A DNA stretch of 43,064 nucleotides from Sphingobacterium sp. T2 (lineage in GTDB: Bacteria > Bacteroidota > Bacteroidia > Sphingobacteriales > Sphingobacteriaceae). This document shows positions 27,149 to 37,391 of the stretch, piece by piece; within the stretch, counting starts at the first letter, position 1; every line of letters starts with the position of its first letter. Where the stretch lies: positions 46 through 43,109 of the forward strand of contig NZ_JXAC01000033.1 in NCBI RefSeq assembly GCF_000814685.1, written 5' to 3'. The notes beneath the pieces were generated by a model. That model was not told the DNA's origin. It was given only the letters and a program-made list of their open reading frames with translations, and searched no databases. The translations under genes and the position numbers were made by a program.

Positions 27149-28741
27149 ATGAATACACATACATATATACTCTTGATTCTATTTGTTTTGAACACACTGA
27201 CCGGGTGTAAGGGGGACGATAGCATACCACCAACTGAACCACCGATAGAGAGTGTAGACAGATCAACGACGTGCACCAATGTGCAGGACAATGGTATATA
27301 TCGAACATTTTATCAACCTCCACAGGGCTACGTTGGCGATCCCATGCCTTATTATAATGCAGGCGACAATAAGTTTTACCTGTTTTATCTTTATGAAAAT
27401 GCCAATCGTCACCCTATTTTCTTGACAAGAACCAATGGCTATGGTACCTTCGAAGGTTTTACACAAATACTGTCTGCCGGACCGATAGGCAGCCAAGATG
27501 AATGGATAGGTACCGGAAGTTTTATTAAGAAGGATAATACCTATTATTGCTTTTATACCGGGCATAATGGCAATTTAAACCCTGCGGAAAAGATCATGAT
27601 GGCGACATCTCCAGATCTGTTGAATTGGACGAAACAGCCGACAGCCACCTTTCAGGCTTCCGCTGAATATGAGCAGAACAACTTCCGAGATCCCCATGTT
27701 TATTGGGATGAAACCCATAACAATTACGTAATGCTTGTTACAACCCGCAAAGACAGTAAGGGTGCACTGGCACGTTACAAATCTTCTGATTTAAATAACT
27801 GGTCCATTATGGAACCTTTGGTTGCGACAACATCAAATAATCCGGGAAAACACGAGATCGAAACAGATGCGGAAATCCTCGAATGTCCGGATATTTTCAA
27901 AATGGGCGATAAATGGTATCTGACGTTTTCGAGAATCAACCGTGATGAACATCGCAAAACCTTCTACCGAGTTTCTGATTCACCGGATGGACCATGGAAG
28001 ATTTGTCGCGATGCAGCTGGACATCATGAAACCTTTGACGGACTGTATTTGTATGCCGGGAAAACCGCCAGTGACGGCACAACACGTTATCTCTCTGGTT
28101 GGACTTCTACCGGACAGACCGTAAACGATAATAATGAACTGCATTGGTCGGGAAGCCTTGTTACGCATAAATTGGTAAAGCAGGCAAGCGGCAAACTGTA
28201 TCCGGCTATTCCGGACGCGGTAGATCAGAAATTCAACGTGAATGTACCTTTTGCACAGATTGCTGCAGAAGGAACGGTTTCGGGAGACGGCAATGCCTAC
28301 ACGATTGCCGCACAAACTTCTGGGAGAAGCTACGCTTTGTTTAACCGAAATATCACACCTGTAAAAATTTCGATGAAAATAGATGCGTCGCAATCTAATC
28401 GTTTTGGTTTTTCTTTTGGCGCATGCGGAGATATGTCGGAAGTCTATAGTGTTTCTTTTGATCTGACATCTACAAATCGTTGGGGAATGCCTTCTTTATT
28501 TATGTATCAGGAAAATAAGCAGGGTAGCACAAAGAAAGAACTCAACTTTACGCCGCTTATCGTTCCGACCAATAAGGTGTTTGATGTCAAGATGGTCGTG
28601 GAAAACTCCATTTGTGTGGTATACGTAAATAATCAAGTTGCATTTACCAATCGTATATACAAAATGGATCAAAACCCTTGGGCTATTTTTTCAGACAACG
28701 GGACAATAAAAATATCGGGAATGGCCATAACAAAATCCTGA
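27149..28741 (+). CDS. GH32 fructanase lipoprotein, probable endo-levanase
   Basis: The 530-residue lipoprotein (signal ending NTLTGC) is expected at the cell surface. The five-bladed GH32 catalytic part shows VGDPMPYY at the position of the usual NDPNG nucleophile motif, NNFRDPHVYW (RDP motif) and ECPDIFKMGDKWY (catalytic Glu motif). A C-terminal beta-sandwich follows from about residue 370 (NRNITPVKISMKI...). The variant nucleophile motif and gene position resemble the surface endo-levanase BT1760 group. Endo action on beta-2,6-fructan is therefore plausible, but specificity cannot be read from sequence alone. Confidence 0.88.
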   Translation: MNTHTYILLILFVLNTLTGCKGDDSIPPTEPPIESVDRSTTCTNVQDNGIYRTFYQPPQGYVGDPMPYYNAGDNKFYLFYLYENANRHPIFLTRTNGYGTFEGFTQILSAGPIGSQDEWIGTGSFIKKDNTYYCFYTGHNGNLNPAEKIMMATSPDLLNWTKQPTATFQASAEYEQNNFRDPHVYWDETHNNYVMLVTTRKDSKGALARYKSSDLNNWSIMEPLVATTSNNPGKHEIETDAEILECPDIFKMGDKWYLTFSRINRDEHRKTFYRVSDSPDGPWKICRDAAGHHETFDGLYLYAGKTASDGTTRYLSGWTSTGQTVNDNNELHWSGSLVTHKLVKQASGKLYPAIPDAVDQKFNVNVPFAQIAAEGTVSGDGNAYTIAAQTSGRSYALFNRNITPVKISMKIDASQSNRFGFSFGACGDMSEVYSVSFDLTSTNRWGMPSLFMYQENKQGSTKKELNFTPLIVPTNKVFDVKMVVENSICVVYVNNQVAFTNRIYKMDQNPWAIFSDNGTIKISGMAITKS

Positions 28742-28788
28742 TAGGGATGTTTAATGAAATACTTTTATAAACAAATTAAGGAATAACA

Positions 28789-30303
28789 ATGATGAATAAA
28801 TTAACACTGGGCTTATTCGCCCTTGCTTTAGTTGGGTGCGGACCACAACAACCCTCCACGGAGCAAAACCAGCAAATCGATAGTTTGGAAGACTATCGCC
28901 CGGCTTATCACTTTTCCCCCAAAAAAGGTTGGATGAATGACCCCAACGGTTTGGTATACCTCGATGGGACCTACCATCTGTTTTTTCAACATAATCCGGA
29001 TGATGTAAAATGGGGACCGATGCACTGGGGACATGCCACGAGTACGGATTTAGTTCACTGGGAGGAACAGGAGATAGCATTATTCCCCGATAGCTTAGGA
29101 ACAATCTTCTCCGGAAGTGCCGTTATCGACAAAGATAATACAGCAGGCTTTGGTGCAAACGCGTTAGTAGCTATATATACGAATCATAGCCATGAAATCG
29201 AAGATCAGAAAACCGGATTGCACCAAACCCAGAGTATCGCCTATAGTCTGGATCAAGGTAAAACATGGACGAAGTATGACGGTAATCCGGTATTGCCTAA
29301 TCCGGGTATTTGGGATTTCCGCGATCCTAAAGTGATGTGGCATACTGAAACAGAACAATGGATCATGACGCTTGCTACAAAACAGTCTATTACCTTTTAC
29401 GGTTCCAAAAATCTGAAAGAGTGGGAAAGATTAAGCGAGTTTGGCGAGGGGATAGGCGCACACGGGGGCGTATGGGAATGCCCGGATTTATTGCCGTTCT
29501 CTACACCCGAGGGTGAGAAATGGGTGTTGTTGGTCAGCATCAATCCCGGCGGACCAAATACCGGTTCGGCTACGCAATATTTTGTCGGAGATTTTGATGG
29601 CAAAACATTCACAAGCGAACACAACGATATCCGTTGGATGGATTACGGCCCCGACAATTACGCAGGCGTTACTTTTTCGAATACCGGGGATCGCAAATTA
29701 TTGATCGGCTGGATGAGCAACTGGGAATATGCGAACGATGTTCCGGCATCTACTTGGCGGAGCGGGAATACGATTGTGCGGGAACTAGGCTTAACGAAAG
29801 AAGGCAATAAATGGCTGTTAACCTCTACGCCTGTTTCGGAGATTGATAAGGTAAGCGAGGTAACAACTAAATCTAAGTTGGTCGAATTAGCGAATGAAGC
29901 AGATTTAAGTGATGCTATCGCTTCTCTCCAGAATACCTTTGACGCATCGTTTACGTTGAAGAAAGCTACCGGCTTCCACGTAACGCTATCGAATGAAGAG
30001 GGGGATGTCTTAATATTTGGATATGAATCGGACAAGCAGCAGTATTTCATCGATCGCTCGAAGGCAGGTGATGCAAATTTCAGTGAGAGATTTATCCATC
30101 GCACGGTGGCACCAAGATTAACACAAAACCAAGCGTTAGATATTCGTTTCTTAATAGACCGCAATTCTATCGAGCTGTTTGCCGATGGAGGAAAAAGCAA
30201 TATGAGCGCTTTATTTTTTACGAAGAAACCATTTACAAAATTGCAAATAGCAGCAGATGAAGCCAATACGCTTGATGCTTTTCAAGTAAAGGCTATTCGT
30301 TAG
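28789..30303 (+). CDS. GH32 exo-fructanase (levanase/inulinase type) lipoprotein
   Basis: The 504-residue protein has a lipobox-like LALVGC signal. It carries all GH32 motifs in canonical form: GWMNDPNGLVYLDG (nucleophile Asp), FSGSAVID, WDFRDPKVMW (transition-state Asp), GGVWECPDLLPF (acid/base Glu). A C-terminal beta-sandwich ends LDAFQVKAIR. Family members remove terminal fructose from fructans or sucrose. As last gene of the operon it should liberate fructose for the porter and fructokinase. A strong terminator begins 17 bases after the stop. Confidence 0.94.
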   Translation: MMNKLTLGLFALALVGCGPQQPSTEQNQQIDSLEDYRPAYHFSPKKGWMNDPNGLVYLDGTYHLFFQHNPDDVKWGPMHWGHATSTDLVHWEEQEIALFPDSLGTIFSGSAVIDKDNTAGFGANALVAIYTNHSHEIEDQKTGLHQTQSIAYSLDQGKTWTKYDGNPVLPNPGIWDFRDPKVMWHTETEQWIMTLATKQSITFYGSKNLKEWERLSEFGEGIGAHGGVWECPDLLPFSTPEGEKWVLLVSINPGGPNTGSATQYFVGDFDGKTFTSEHNDIRWMDYGPDNYAGVTFSNTGDRKLLIGWMSNWEYANDVPASTWRSGNTIVRELGLTKEGNKWLLTSTPVSEIDKVSEVTTKSKLVELANEADLSDAIASLQNTFDASFTLKKATGFHVTLSNEEGDVLIFGYESDKQQYFIDRSKAGDANFSERFIHRTVAPRLTQNQALDIRFLIDRNSIELFADGGKSNMSALFFTKKPFTKLQIAADEANTLDAFQVKAIR

Positions 30304-30320
30304 ATCGGTAGAAGTCTATA

Positions 30321-30370
30321 ACACAAAAGTCGAGGTGTCTCTTAGAAACGCCTCGACTTTTGTGTTTTTT
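30321..30370 (+). terminator. Strong terminator of the fructan operon
   Basis: ACACAAAAGTCGAGG/CCTCGACTTTTGTGT form a perfect 15-bp stem (30321-30335 with 30351-30365), followed by TTTTT. Confidence 0.92.
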
Positions 30371-30393
30371 GTGGGTTGGACAATTCGTTATTA

Positions 30394-30790
30394 TGTATCC
30401 GCCCGACGAACTACGTGTTTGATTCCTGCAGATTATTCTTAAAGTTCTGCGGGTAGAGATCTTTTAAGTTTTTGTGGTTGATTGACATGATATTCTCCAA
30501 GGTGTATTTCAGCCATTGGTGCGGGTTCACCTCATGCTTTTTGCAAATGGCAAAGAACGAATAGATCATTGCCGATCTTTGTGCTGCCTCATGACTTCCC
30601 GCGAAGAGATAGTTTTTTCGTCCCAGCGCAATTGGACGGATGGCATTCTCGACAAGGTTATTATCGATCTGTAGGTTTCCATCGTATAGATAAGCTGACA
30701 GCATCCTCTCTCTTTTTTCTTCTGTGCTCATGACACAAAGATCGGCCTCGTATTCAGAATAAGCAATATGCACTTGGTCGGGCGGATACA
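30394..30790 (-). mobile_element. Internally deleted IS66-type element
   Basis: The same 14 bases, TGTATCCGCCCGAC, stand in inverted orientation at 30394-30407 and 30777-30790, bounding 397 bases. Between them lies only the C-terminal part of an IS66 transposase. No accessory IS66 genes are present and no clear target duplication was found. It looks like a non-autonomous remnant. Confidence 0.6.
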
Positions 30791-30791
30791 C
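30411..30791 (-). pseudogene. IS66-family transposase, C-terminal fragment
   Basis: The 126-residue frame matches the end of IS66 TnpC: DGNLQIDNNLVENAIRPIAL, GRKNYLFAGSHEAAQRSAMI and YSFFAICKKHEVNPHQWLKY. The VENAIRP Glu is the last acidic residue of the DDE catalytic triad. Full-length proteins have around 500 residues, so about three quarters, including the first two catalytic Asp, are missing. The apparent N-terminus (MYPPDQVHI) is translated from the element's inverted repeat. It cannot be active by itself. Confidence 0.85.
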
Positions 30792-30858
30792 ATTAATGAA
30801 GATAATCCTAACTTCATGCGTGGACGGATGGAAGTGACCAAAAAAATACTAAAGGAAA

Positions 30859-31053
30859 TTAATTCGTATTGAGAATAATCGAATATAAATATTCCGTGCG
30901 GACAGCGATTTGGCAATCTTCCTCCAAAGTATTATGCTTCAGAAAAAAGTAATAATCTATCCCACGAAAGAAGTATAAAAAAGTGCATTGCTGTATGCCT
31001 AGAACAGGGTTTTTTGCAGGTTCCAGTATCTTGCTAAAGTTTAGTACATTCAT
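30859..31053 (-). CDS. Hypothetical protein (64 residues), doubtful
   Basis: The frame MNVLNFSKILEPAKNPVLGIQ... has a central aromatic stretch TFLYFFRGIDYYFFL and an acidic tail. The frame stays open about 20 codons upstream of the ATG, overlapping the tRNA-His promoter on the other strand. It may be the end of a decayed gene next to the IS66 remnant. On the plus strand at 30792-30872, NEDNPNFMRGRMEVTKKIL is another possible gene end. Neither is recognised. Confidence 0.25.
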   Translation of the reverse strand: MNVLNFSKILEPAKNPVLGIQQCTFLYFFRGIDYYFFLKHNTLEEDCQIAVRTEYLYSIILNTN

Positions 31054-31096
31054 AATGAGCTCGTTCGCAAATTGAGGGCTGATTTGTGTAAAAATA

Positions 31097-31128
31097 TTTG
31101 GAGTGTATCGATAAATGTCCTACTTTTG
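31097..31128 (+). promoter_or_regulatory. Promoter of tRNA-His
   Basis: TTTG (31097-31100), 20 bases, TACTTTTG (31121-31128) match the Bacteroidota consensus exactly. The downstream TG and -7 sequence are identical to the tRNA-Ser promoter. The tRNA begins 16 bases later. Confidence 0.85.
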
Positions 31129-31144
31129 TGCTACAAAAATCACG

Positions 31145-31218
31145 GTAGGTATAGCTCAGTTGGTTAGAGCACTAGATTGTGGTTCTAGGGGTCGTCGGTT
31201 CGAGCCCGACTACTTACC
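31145..31218 (+). tRNA. tRNA-His (anticodon GTG)
   Basis: The acceptor GTAGGTA/TACTTAC has one G-U pair, and a G at 31144 opposite C at 31218 gives the extra -1 G:C pair unique to tRNA-His. The D-arm AGCTCAGTTGGTTAGAGC, anticodon loop TTGTGGT (GTG at 31179-31181) and T-arm GTCGGTTCGAGCCCGAC are all regular. Confidence 0.97.
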
Positions 31219-31221
31219 CAG

Positions 31222-31254
31222 AAAAAAAGCGAAACAATATGTTTCGCTTTTTTT
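31222..31254. terminator. Bidirectional terminator between tRNA-His and mazG
   Basis: AAAAAAAGCGAAAC/GTTTCGCTTTTTTT form a perfect 14-bp stem (31222-31235 with 31241-31254, loop AATAT). A/T runs on both sides make it work in both directions. It touches the mazG stop codon. Confidence 0.92.
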
Positions 31255-32062
31255 ATAGTCCTAAGCTTTTGGCTTCATTCCAATAGACATCCATCTCTTC
31301 AAGATTCATATCTTTCAGATCTTTCTGCATTTGTTGAGCTCTTTTTTCCAAGTGACTGAATCTGCGGATAAATTTTTTATTGGTCTTTTCGAGAGCATTT
31401 TCCGGATTTATGCCGATATGTCTTGCGTAGTTGGTTAAGGCGAAAAGCAGGTCCCCAAACTCTTCTTCTGCCTTTTCTATGTCTATTTCGTCTTTATGAT
31501 GGATGTTGTACGCTTCTTTGAATTCTTTTAACTCTTCTTCCACCTTTTTCCATACTTCGGTCTTATCATCCCAGTCGAATCCTACACCTCGTACTTTATC
31601 TTGTATTCGGTAAGCTTTGACTAAGGCAGGAAGACTTTTAGGAACACCGGATAGTACAGACTTATTGCCCTCTTGGAGTTTTATCTGTTCCCAATTAGCT
31701 TTGACATCTTCGTCATCTTTGACTTGCGTGCTACCATAGATATGGGGATGGCGGGAGATAAGTTTGTCGCACACGGCATTGAGCACATCCGTAATGTCGA
31801 AGGCTTGCTGCTCCTCCGCTATTTTGGCATAGAAGACCAGATGCATGATCAGGTCTCCAAGCTCTTTTTTGATTTCGTCCATATCCTTGTCGAGGATGGC
31901 GTCGGCCAGTTCGTACATCTCTTCTATGGTCAGATGTCGCAGTGATTCCATGGTTTGTTTTCTGTCCCAAGGACATTCCAGACGAAGGGTGTTCATCACC
32001 TCCAACAGCCGTTGAAAAGCTAAGGTAGGCGTGGGTTGATATGCAGGAGCTTGATGTGCCAT
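31253..32062 (-). CDS. mazG: Nucleoside triphosphate pyrophosphohydrolase MazG
   Basis: MazG hydrolyses (d)NTPs to the monophosphate and pyrophosphate, with a housecleaning and stress role. The 269-residue length equals the two-domain family form. Domain one begins LEVMNTLRLECPWDRKQTMESL and carries the metal-binding EEMYELADAI and KKELGDLIMHLVF. Domain two has KVEEELKEFKEA and KAEEEFGDLLFALTNYAR. The C-terminus ends in a YWNEAKSLGL motif typical of the family. A promoter-like element lies 20 bases upstream of the ATG. Confidence 0.95.
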   Translation of the reverse strand: MAHQAPAYQPTPTLAFQRLLEVMNTLRLECPWDRKQTMESLRHLTIEEMYELADAILDKDMDEIKKELGDLIMHLVFYAKIAEEQQAFDITDVLNAVCDKLISRHPHIYGSTQVKDDEDVKANWEQIKLQEGNKSVLSGVPKSLPALVKAYRIQDKVRGVGFDWDDKTEVWKKVEEELKEFKEAYNIHHKDEIDIEKAEEEFGDLLFALTNYARHIGINPENALEKTNKKFIRRFSHLEKRAQQMQKDLKDMNLEEMDVYWNEAKSLGL

Positions 32063-32081
32063 GATGTATGATTTTAAAAGG

Positions 32082-32113
32082 CAAATTTAAGGATAATATA
32101 CAGTTCTTGTAAA
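32082..32113 (-). promoter_or_regulatory. Probable mazG promoter
   Basis: Leftward, TTTA (32113-32110), 20 bases, TAAATTTG (32089-32082). The -7 part matches TAnnTTTG exactly and the -33 part differs in one base. The ATG follows 19 bases later. Confidence 0.55.
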
Positions 32114-32157
32114 CAGATTACCTCATTTACTTGTTATAGCTATAAAATAGAAGAACT

Positions 32158-32463
32158 ATGGAAACAAAATACGATTATCTGTCGGTCACTGCCGCCTTGG
32201 AAGAATTGAAAGAAAAAGGGTACGAGAAGGATTACAATATAGATTTTGACGAACTTTTCTACAATGCTGATGATTATATTATAGATTATTTGTTTAGATA
32301 CGAAGGACAAACGAATCCCAGCGATGAGTCTACTGTGTATGGATTGCGTAATCAGCGTACCGGAGAAAAAGGAGTCTTTGTGGTGGGAGATTTATCCCTG
32401 ATCGAAGGCAAGAAACGGGAAATTATCATTAATCTAGAATTTAGATCGAAGTCTTCTTCTTAG
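32158..32463 (+). CDS. Small acidic hypothetical protein (101 residues)
   Basis: The protein is strongly acidic and soluble, with DYLSVTAALEELKEKGYEKDYNIDFDEL at the start and IIDYLFRYEGQTNPSDESTVYGL in the middle. It resembles a group of about 100-residue Bacteroidota proteins that databases often label phosphoribosylpyrophosphate synthetase. No motif of that enzyme is present here, so the label would be misleading. It lies alone, divergent from mazG, with an ATG 95 bases from the mazG start. Function unknown. Confidence 0.7.
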   Translation: METKYDYLSVTAALEELKEKGYEKDYNIDFDELFYNADDYIIDYLFRYEGQTNPSDESTVYGLRNQRTGEKGVFVVGDLSLIEGKKREIIINLEFRSKSSS

Positions 32464-32649
32464 CGTTTTGGCGGGAGATGTAGTATCTACAATTAAGTTA
32501 AGTTGCCTTGTCATTAATATAAACTCTATTCATATCTTGGTCTATAGTTTCTGCGAAGAAGAAAGTTATCCGGATGATTCATCATAATATTTTGGGATGT
32601 TTTATTTGTCTGAATAATTCTGTTTATTTGAAATCAATAAGACTAAGGC

Positions 32650-33292
32650 ATGGTAGAGAATTTTGATACAGAATATATATATGCAATTTTAACCTCTATA
32701 GCCTGCGGGGCCATAGTAGGTGTAGAACGATGAATATAAAAATAAGTCTGCAGGTTTTCGTACGGTAATATTGATCACGTTGGGAGCGACGTTGTTTACG
32801 TTGGCTTCCAAAATGGGTAAGATTTCGGACGACCGTATTGCAGCGAATATCGTGACGGGAATAGGTTTTCTAGGAGCAGGAGTAATCTATCAAGGCAAAT
32901 TTTCAATCCAAGGTCTTACCACTGCCGCCGTAATCTGGACCATGGCAGCAATAGGTATGTGGGTAGGCTTTGGGCAGTACCTTGGTGGCATCCTTCTTTC
33001 CTGTGGCATGGTGGTCATCCTTTCCTTATTCCAAAAGTTGGAAACCTATCTTGCTACACTTTATTTTTCGCGAACCTTGTACATTACGTTTAAAGACAAT
33101 TCCGTAGAACATTTAAGAACTTTCGAACAGTTTTTAGAAACACACGAGGTAGAGCACGTAAGGAAAGGTATTGCCAAAGACGACAATAAGCTTTTAGTGG
33201 TCTTTGAAGTGTCTGGGAAAAGAAAGAAGCTGAGAGTGCTCAACGAATCTATTCTTCAACTGGAATATGTATATTCCTTTAGGAATATATAA
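32650..33292 (+). pseudogene. MgtC/SapB-family membrane protein, frameshifted
   Basis: The protein has several N-terminal membrane segments and a small C-terminal soluble domain, like MgtC/SapB proteins linked to Mg2+ homeostasis. The family motif GAIVGVER lies before, and KNKSAGFRTVILITLGATLFT after, a break at about 32730-32731. There one extra base changes the frame and brings stops. The ATG at 32650 opens the first part, and the second part runs uninterrupted to 33292 (DRIAANIVTGIGFLGAGVI, TTAAVIWTMAAIGMWVG). Without the extra base the product is about 213 residues, a usual length. The start and end are otherwise normal, so sequencing error is likely. Confidence 0.8.
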
Positions 33293-33300
33293 AAAACATT

Positions 33301-33337
33301 GAGCCGTAAGTTAAAATCTTACGGCTCTATATTTTTT
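33301..33337. terminator. Bidirectional terminator between mgtC-like gene and symporter
   Basis: GAGCCGTAAG/CTTACGGCTC form a perfect 10-bp stem (33301-33310 with 33318-33327), flanked by A-rich and T-rich tracts. Confidence 0.88.
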
Positions 33338-33338
33338 A

Positions 33339-35016
33339 TTACCAGAATGCTAAATATAAGGCCGCGGTCAATCCAATAATCAATAAGGATAATATCAAAA
33401 ATGTAGGAGACATTCGGAACATTTTGACGTCTATTTCTAGGCCTTTCGGTACAATACCTTTCTTGTTTTCATAGAGACTGATTATTATCATCCCTATCAC
33501 ACATAGTAAGAATACAATGGACATGCGGTCCATAAATGGAATTTCGTAAACTCCTTGCGCATTAGGTACGGCAAAATTTATTGTGGAAAGGAATTCCAGG
33601 TCCATCAGCTGTCCCGAGAATTTGAGAATCACCGAGAAGACAAAGCCGCCAATGGTAGCGAAGAGTGCTGCATTGGAGGTGGTCTTTTTCCAGAAAAATC
33701 CTAGCAGGAACATAGCAAAGATGCCGGGAGACACAAAACCTGTGTACTCTTGAATGTATTGGAATCCTTGTTTGCCTTCTCCCATTAGTGCATCACCCAC
33801 TATTAAGGCTAGCAATGTTCCTAAGAGCAGGGATACCACCACAGAGATTTTGCCTATGCTTACCAGCTTGCTTTCCGTAGTCTTCTTTGTTTATAGCCTT
33901 TTTGTAGATGTCCAAAGTGAAGATGGTAGCTATGCTGTTGGCTTTACCGGCTAAGGAAGCTACTATTGCTGCTGTCAATGCAGCGAAGGAAAGCCCCTTA
34001 AGTCCGGAAGGAAGAAGGGTGAGTAGGGCAGGATAAGCCTTGTTAGGATCCTGCACCCCACTGTTGGTCAATAGCAGGTCCGGCGATATGGCGTCAATAT
34101 TGTTCTTTATGATATAGTACACCGCAATACCAGGAATTACCACAATCACAGGCATCAACATCTTGAGGAAAGCAGCGAACAAAATACCGTTGCGTGCAGT
34201 AGGCAATGACGCTCCCAAGGCTCGCTGAGTGATGTATTGATTACATCCCCAATAGCTGAGGTTGGCTATCCACAGGCCTCCTAGTAGCACACTTAATCCC
34301 GGCAAGTCCATATAATTTTCATTGTCCGGCGTGAAGATCATATCGAAATGTTCGGAAGCGCCCTTACGCAGGTTAGTAAGCCCGGTGAAAAATCCCTGTC
34401 CGTCGGAGATGATGTCTAATGCGATGTAGGTAGCGACAAGACCACCTAGTACTAATACAAGCACTTGTATTACGTCGGTGTATCCTATGACTTTCATTCC
34501 TCCCAAGGTGATAAAGATGGCAAATAAGGAAAGTAAAATGATACAAGTGCCTATATCAATTCCTGAAATGCCGCTGATAGCCACTGCCCCTAAGTAGAGG
34601 ATGGACATGAGGTTTACTACAATATACAGCATAAGCCAAAATATAGCCATGATCATAGCTACGGTGCCGTTGTAGCGCTCATGCAAAAATTGCGGCATCG
34701 TAAAAATCTTGTTCTTCAGATAAACAGGCATGAAGAATATGGCTACTACGATAAGCGTCACGGCAGCCATCCATTCATAGGCCGCTATGGCAAGTCCCAT
34801 CTTGAATCCTGAGCCACTCATGCCGATAAACTGCTCGGCAGAAATGTTGGAGGCAATCAAAGAAGCACCGATAGCCCACCAGGTCAAAGAACCTTCGGCA
34901 AGAAAATAGTCTTTAGAATCCTGTACGGCAGATTTCTTTCGGTAATAAATATAAAGACCATATCCTGCCACGATGATAAAGTAGATGATAAAAACAATGT
35001 AGTCTTGGAGTTTCAT
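33339..35016 (-). pseudogene. Sodium/solute symporter of the SGLT type, probable galactose transporter, frameshifted
   Basis: The product closely resembles the Vibrio sodium/galactose symporter. Key stretches include SLTWWAIGASLIASNISAEQFIGMSGSG, LAIAAYEWMAAVTL, GYTDVIQVLVLVLGG, LWIANLSYWGCNQYITQR and FQYIQEYTGFVSPGIFAMFLLGFFWKKTT. The sugar-contact region NLxYWGxN and the sodium-site helices are preserved. The frame breaks near 33875-33876, where one extra base follows KEDYG. The second part (KLVSIGKISVVVSLLLGTLL onward) runs to 33339. It is the third gene of a gal operon, which supports galactose as substrate. Probably a sequencing indel. Confidence 0.88.
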
Positions 35017-35038
35017 AGCTTATAATTGGTTATAATGA

Positions 35039-36205
35039 TTAGGTTGTAAAATCTTTCACAATATGAGTCCCTTCGGATATAGCTGACCGAAATGGGGGTC
35101 AGCTCAAGGTTAAATTTTTTGAAATAATCGTCTTTCAGCTGTTCGAACACTTCATGACTTTTATCTTTTTTGACGATATTTATAGTACAGCCTCCGAAGC
35201 CGCCACCCATCATACGGGCGCCTAATACCGCCGGTATGCGGCTAACTTCGGCCACCAGATAATCCAGTTCCTCACAGCTCACTTCGTATTCTTTACTTAA
35301 TGCCCAATGCGTTTGATATAGCAGTTCGCCAAGAGATGGAAGGTTGTTGTGCTGTAACGCCTCGACAGCCGCAAATAGACGTTGGTTTTCCTGTATGACA
35401 AATTTTGCCTTTTGGTAGGCTTCCGGATCTACATGCTTTACAAGTTCGTCCAACTGCACCAAGGAAATGTCACGAAGGGAATGTACTTCTTCATACTTTT
35501 CCTTTACTAATGCTACAGCTCTTTCGCAAGATTCCCTTCTTTTGTTGTAGCCGATGATGCCAAAGAATGCTTTACATTGGTGTTAAGAAGGAGAATTTCA
35601 TAGTCTGACAGGTCCGCTCCTACATATTCGAAAGAAAGGTCTCTACAGTCGAGACGGATAAAGCTGTTTTCTTTTCCGAAGACGGAAGCAAATTGATCCA
35701 TGATACCACAACGAACGCCTACAGCCTCATGCTCTGTCCTTTGTCCTATTCTGGCAATATCGATCTGTGTCAATGCAAGTTCAAAAAGCGTATTTAAGGC
35801 AAAAGTAGTGGCACAGGTAAGTGCCGCCGAAGAGGATAGACCGGCGCCTAGAGGTAGGTCTCCTGCTACTGCCAGATTGAATCCTCCTAAGGATTCTCTT
35901 TCCTTAACGATGCGTGTAGCCCCCAAAATATATTTGGTCCACAAGCTATCCCCAAAGGTCAGCAAATCCACTGTGGTGCTGTAGTGCTCATCATAGTCTA
36001 AAGCGTGCAGGTGTATCTGATTGTCTTTCCTTTTTGAAATAGCAATATAAACGCCTTTGTCTATGGCTGCAGGCATGACAAAACCTTCGTTGTAGTCGGT
36101 GTGTTCACCGATAAGGTTTATCCTGCCAGGTGATTTTATGATAAGATGCGGTGTCTCTTGAAAGGTAGATGTAAAAGTATGCTGTAATTCAATCGCTAAG
36201 CTCAT
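35039..36205 (-). pseudogene. galK: Galactokinase, two frameshifts
   Basis: GalK phosphorylates galactose at C1 in the Leloir pathway. It shows the signature SPGRINLIGEHTDYNEGFVMP, the ATP loop LPLGAGLSSSAALTCA, GIMDQFASVFGKEN and the C-terminal ARMMGGGFGGCTINIV. The ATG at 36205 follows the galT stop by one base. The frame is lost near 35548-35551 (one base missing; YNKRRESCERAVALVKEKYEEV continues in the new frame). It is lost again near 35079-35081 (one base extra), after which the natural ending ISEGTHIVKDFTT stops at 35039. Two compensating-type errors in one gene argue for poor base calling. Confidence 0.92.
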
Positions 36206-36206
36206 A

Positions 36207-37243
<1,037 letters not shown>

Positions 37244-37391
37244 ATTTGTTGTCAGACACTAAAATATAATTGGTTATGTTATTCTTTCTTTTCTGGCTTA
37301 AATATATGTAGGCTAAAATAAAGTAATTTGTCAAATAAATAAAGATTTTATTTCGATTTAGTTAAAGTTAGTGCAAGAAAAATGAAAAAAT

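Noticed and set aside
29658-30266. 202-codon leftward frame opposite the second GH32 gene
   Set aside because: Composition is that of an antisense frame. The sense strand is an unambiguous GH32 protein.
32158-32463. Phosphoribosylpyrophosphate synthetase
   Set aside because: This label is common for similar short proteins, but the 101 residues contain none of that enzyme's motifs.
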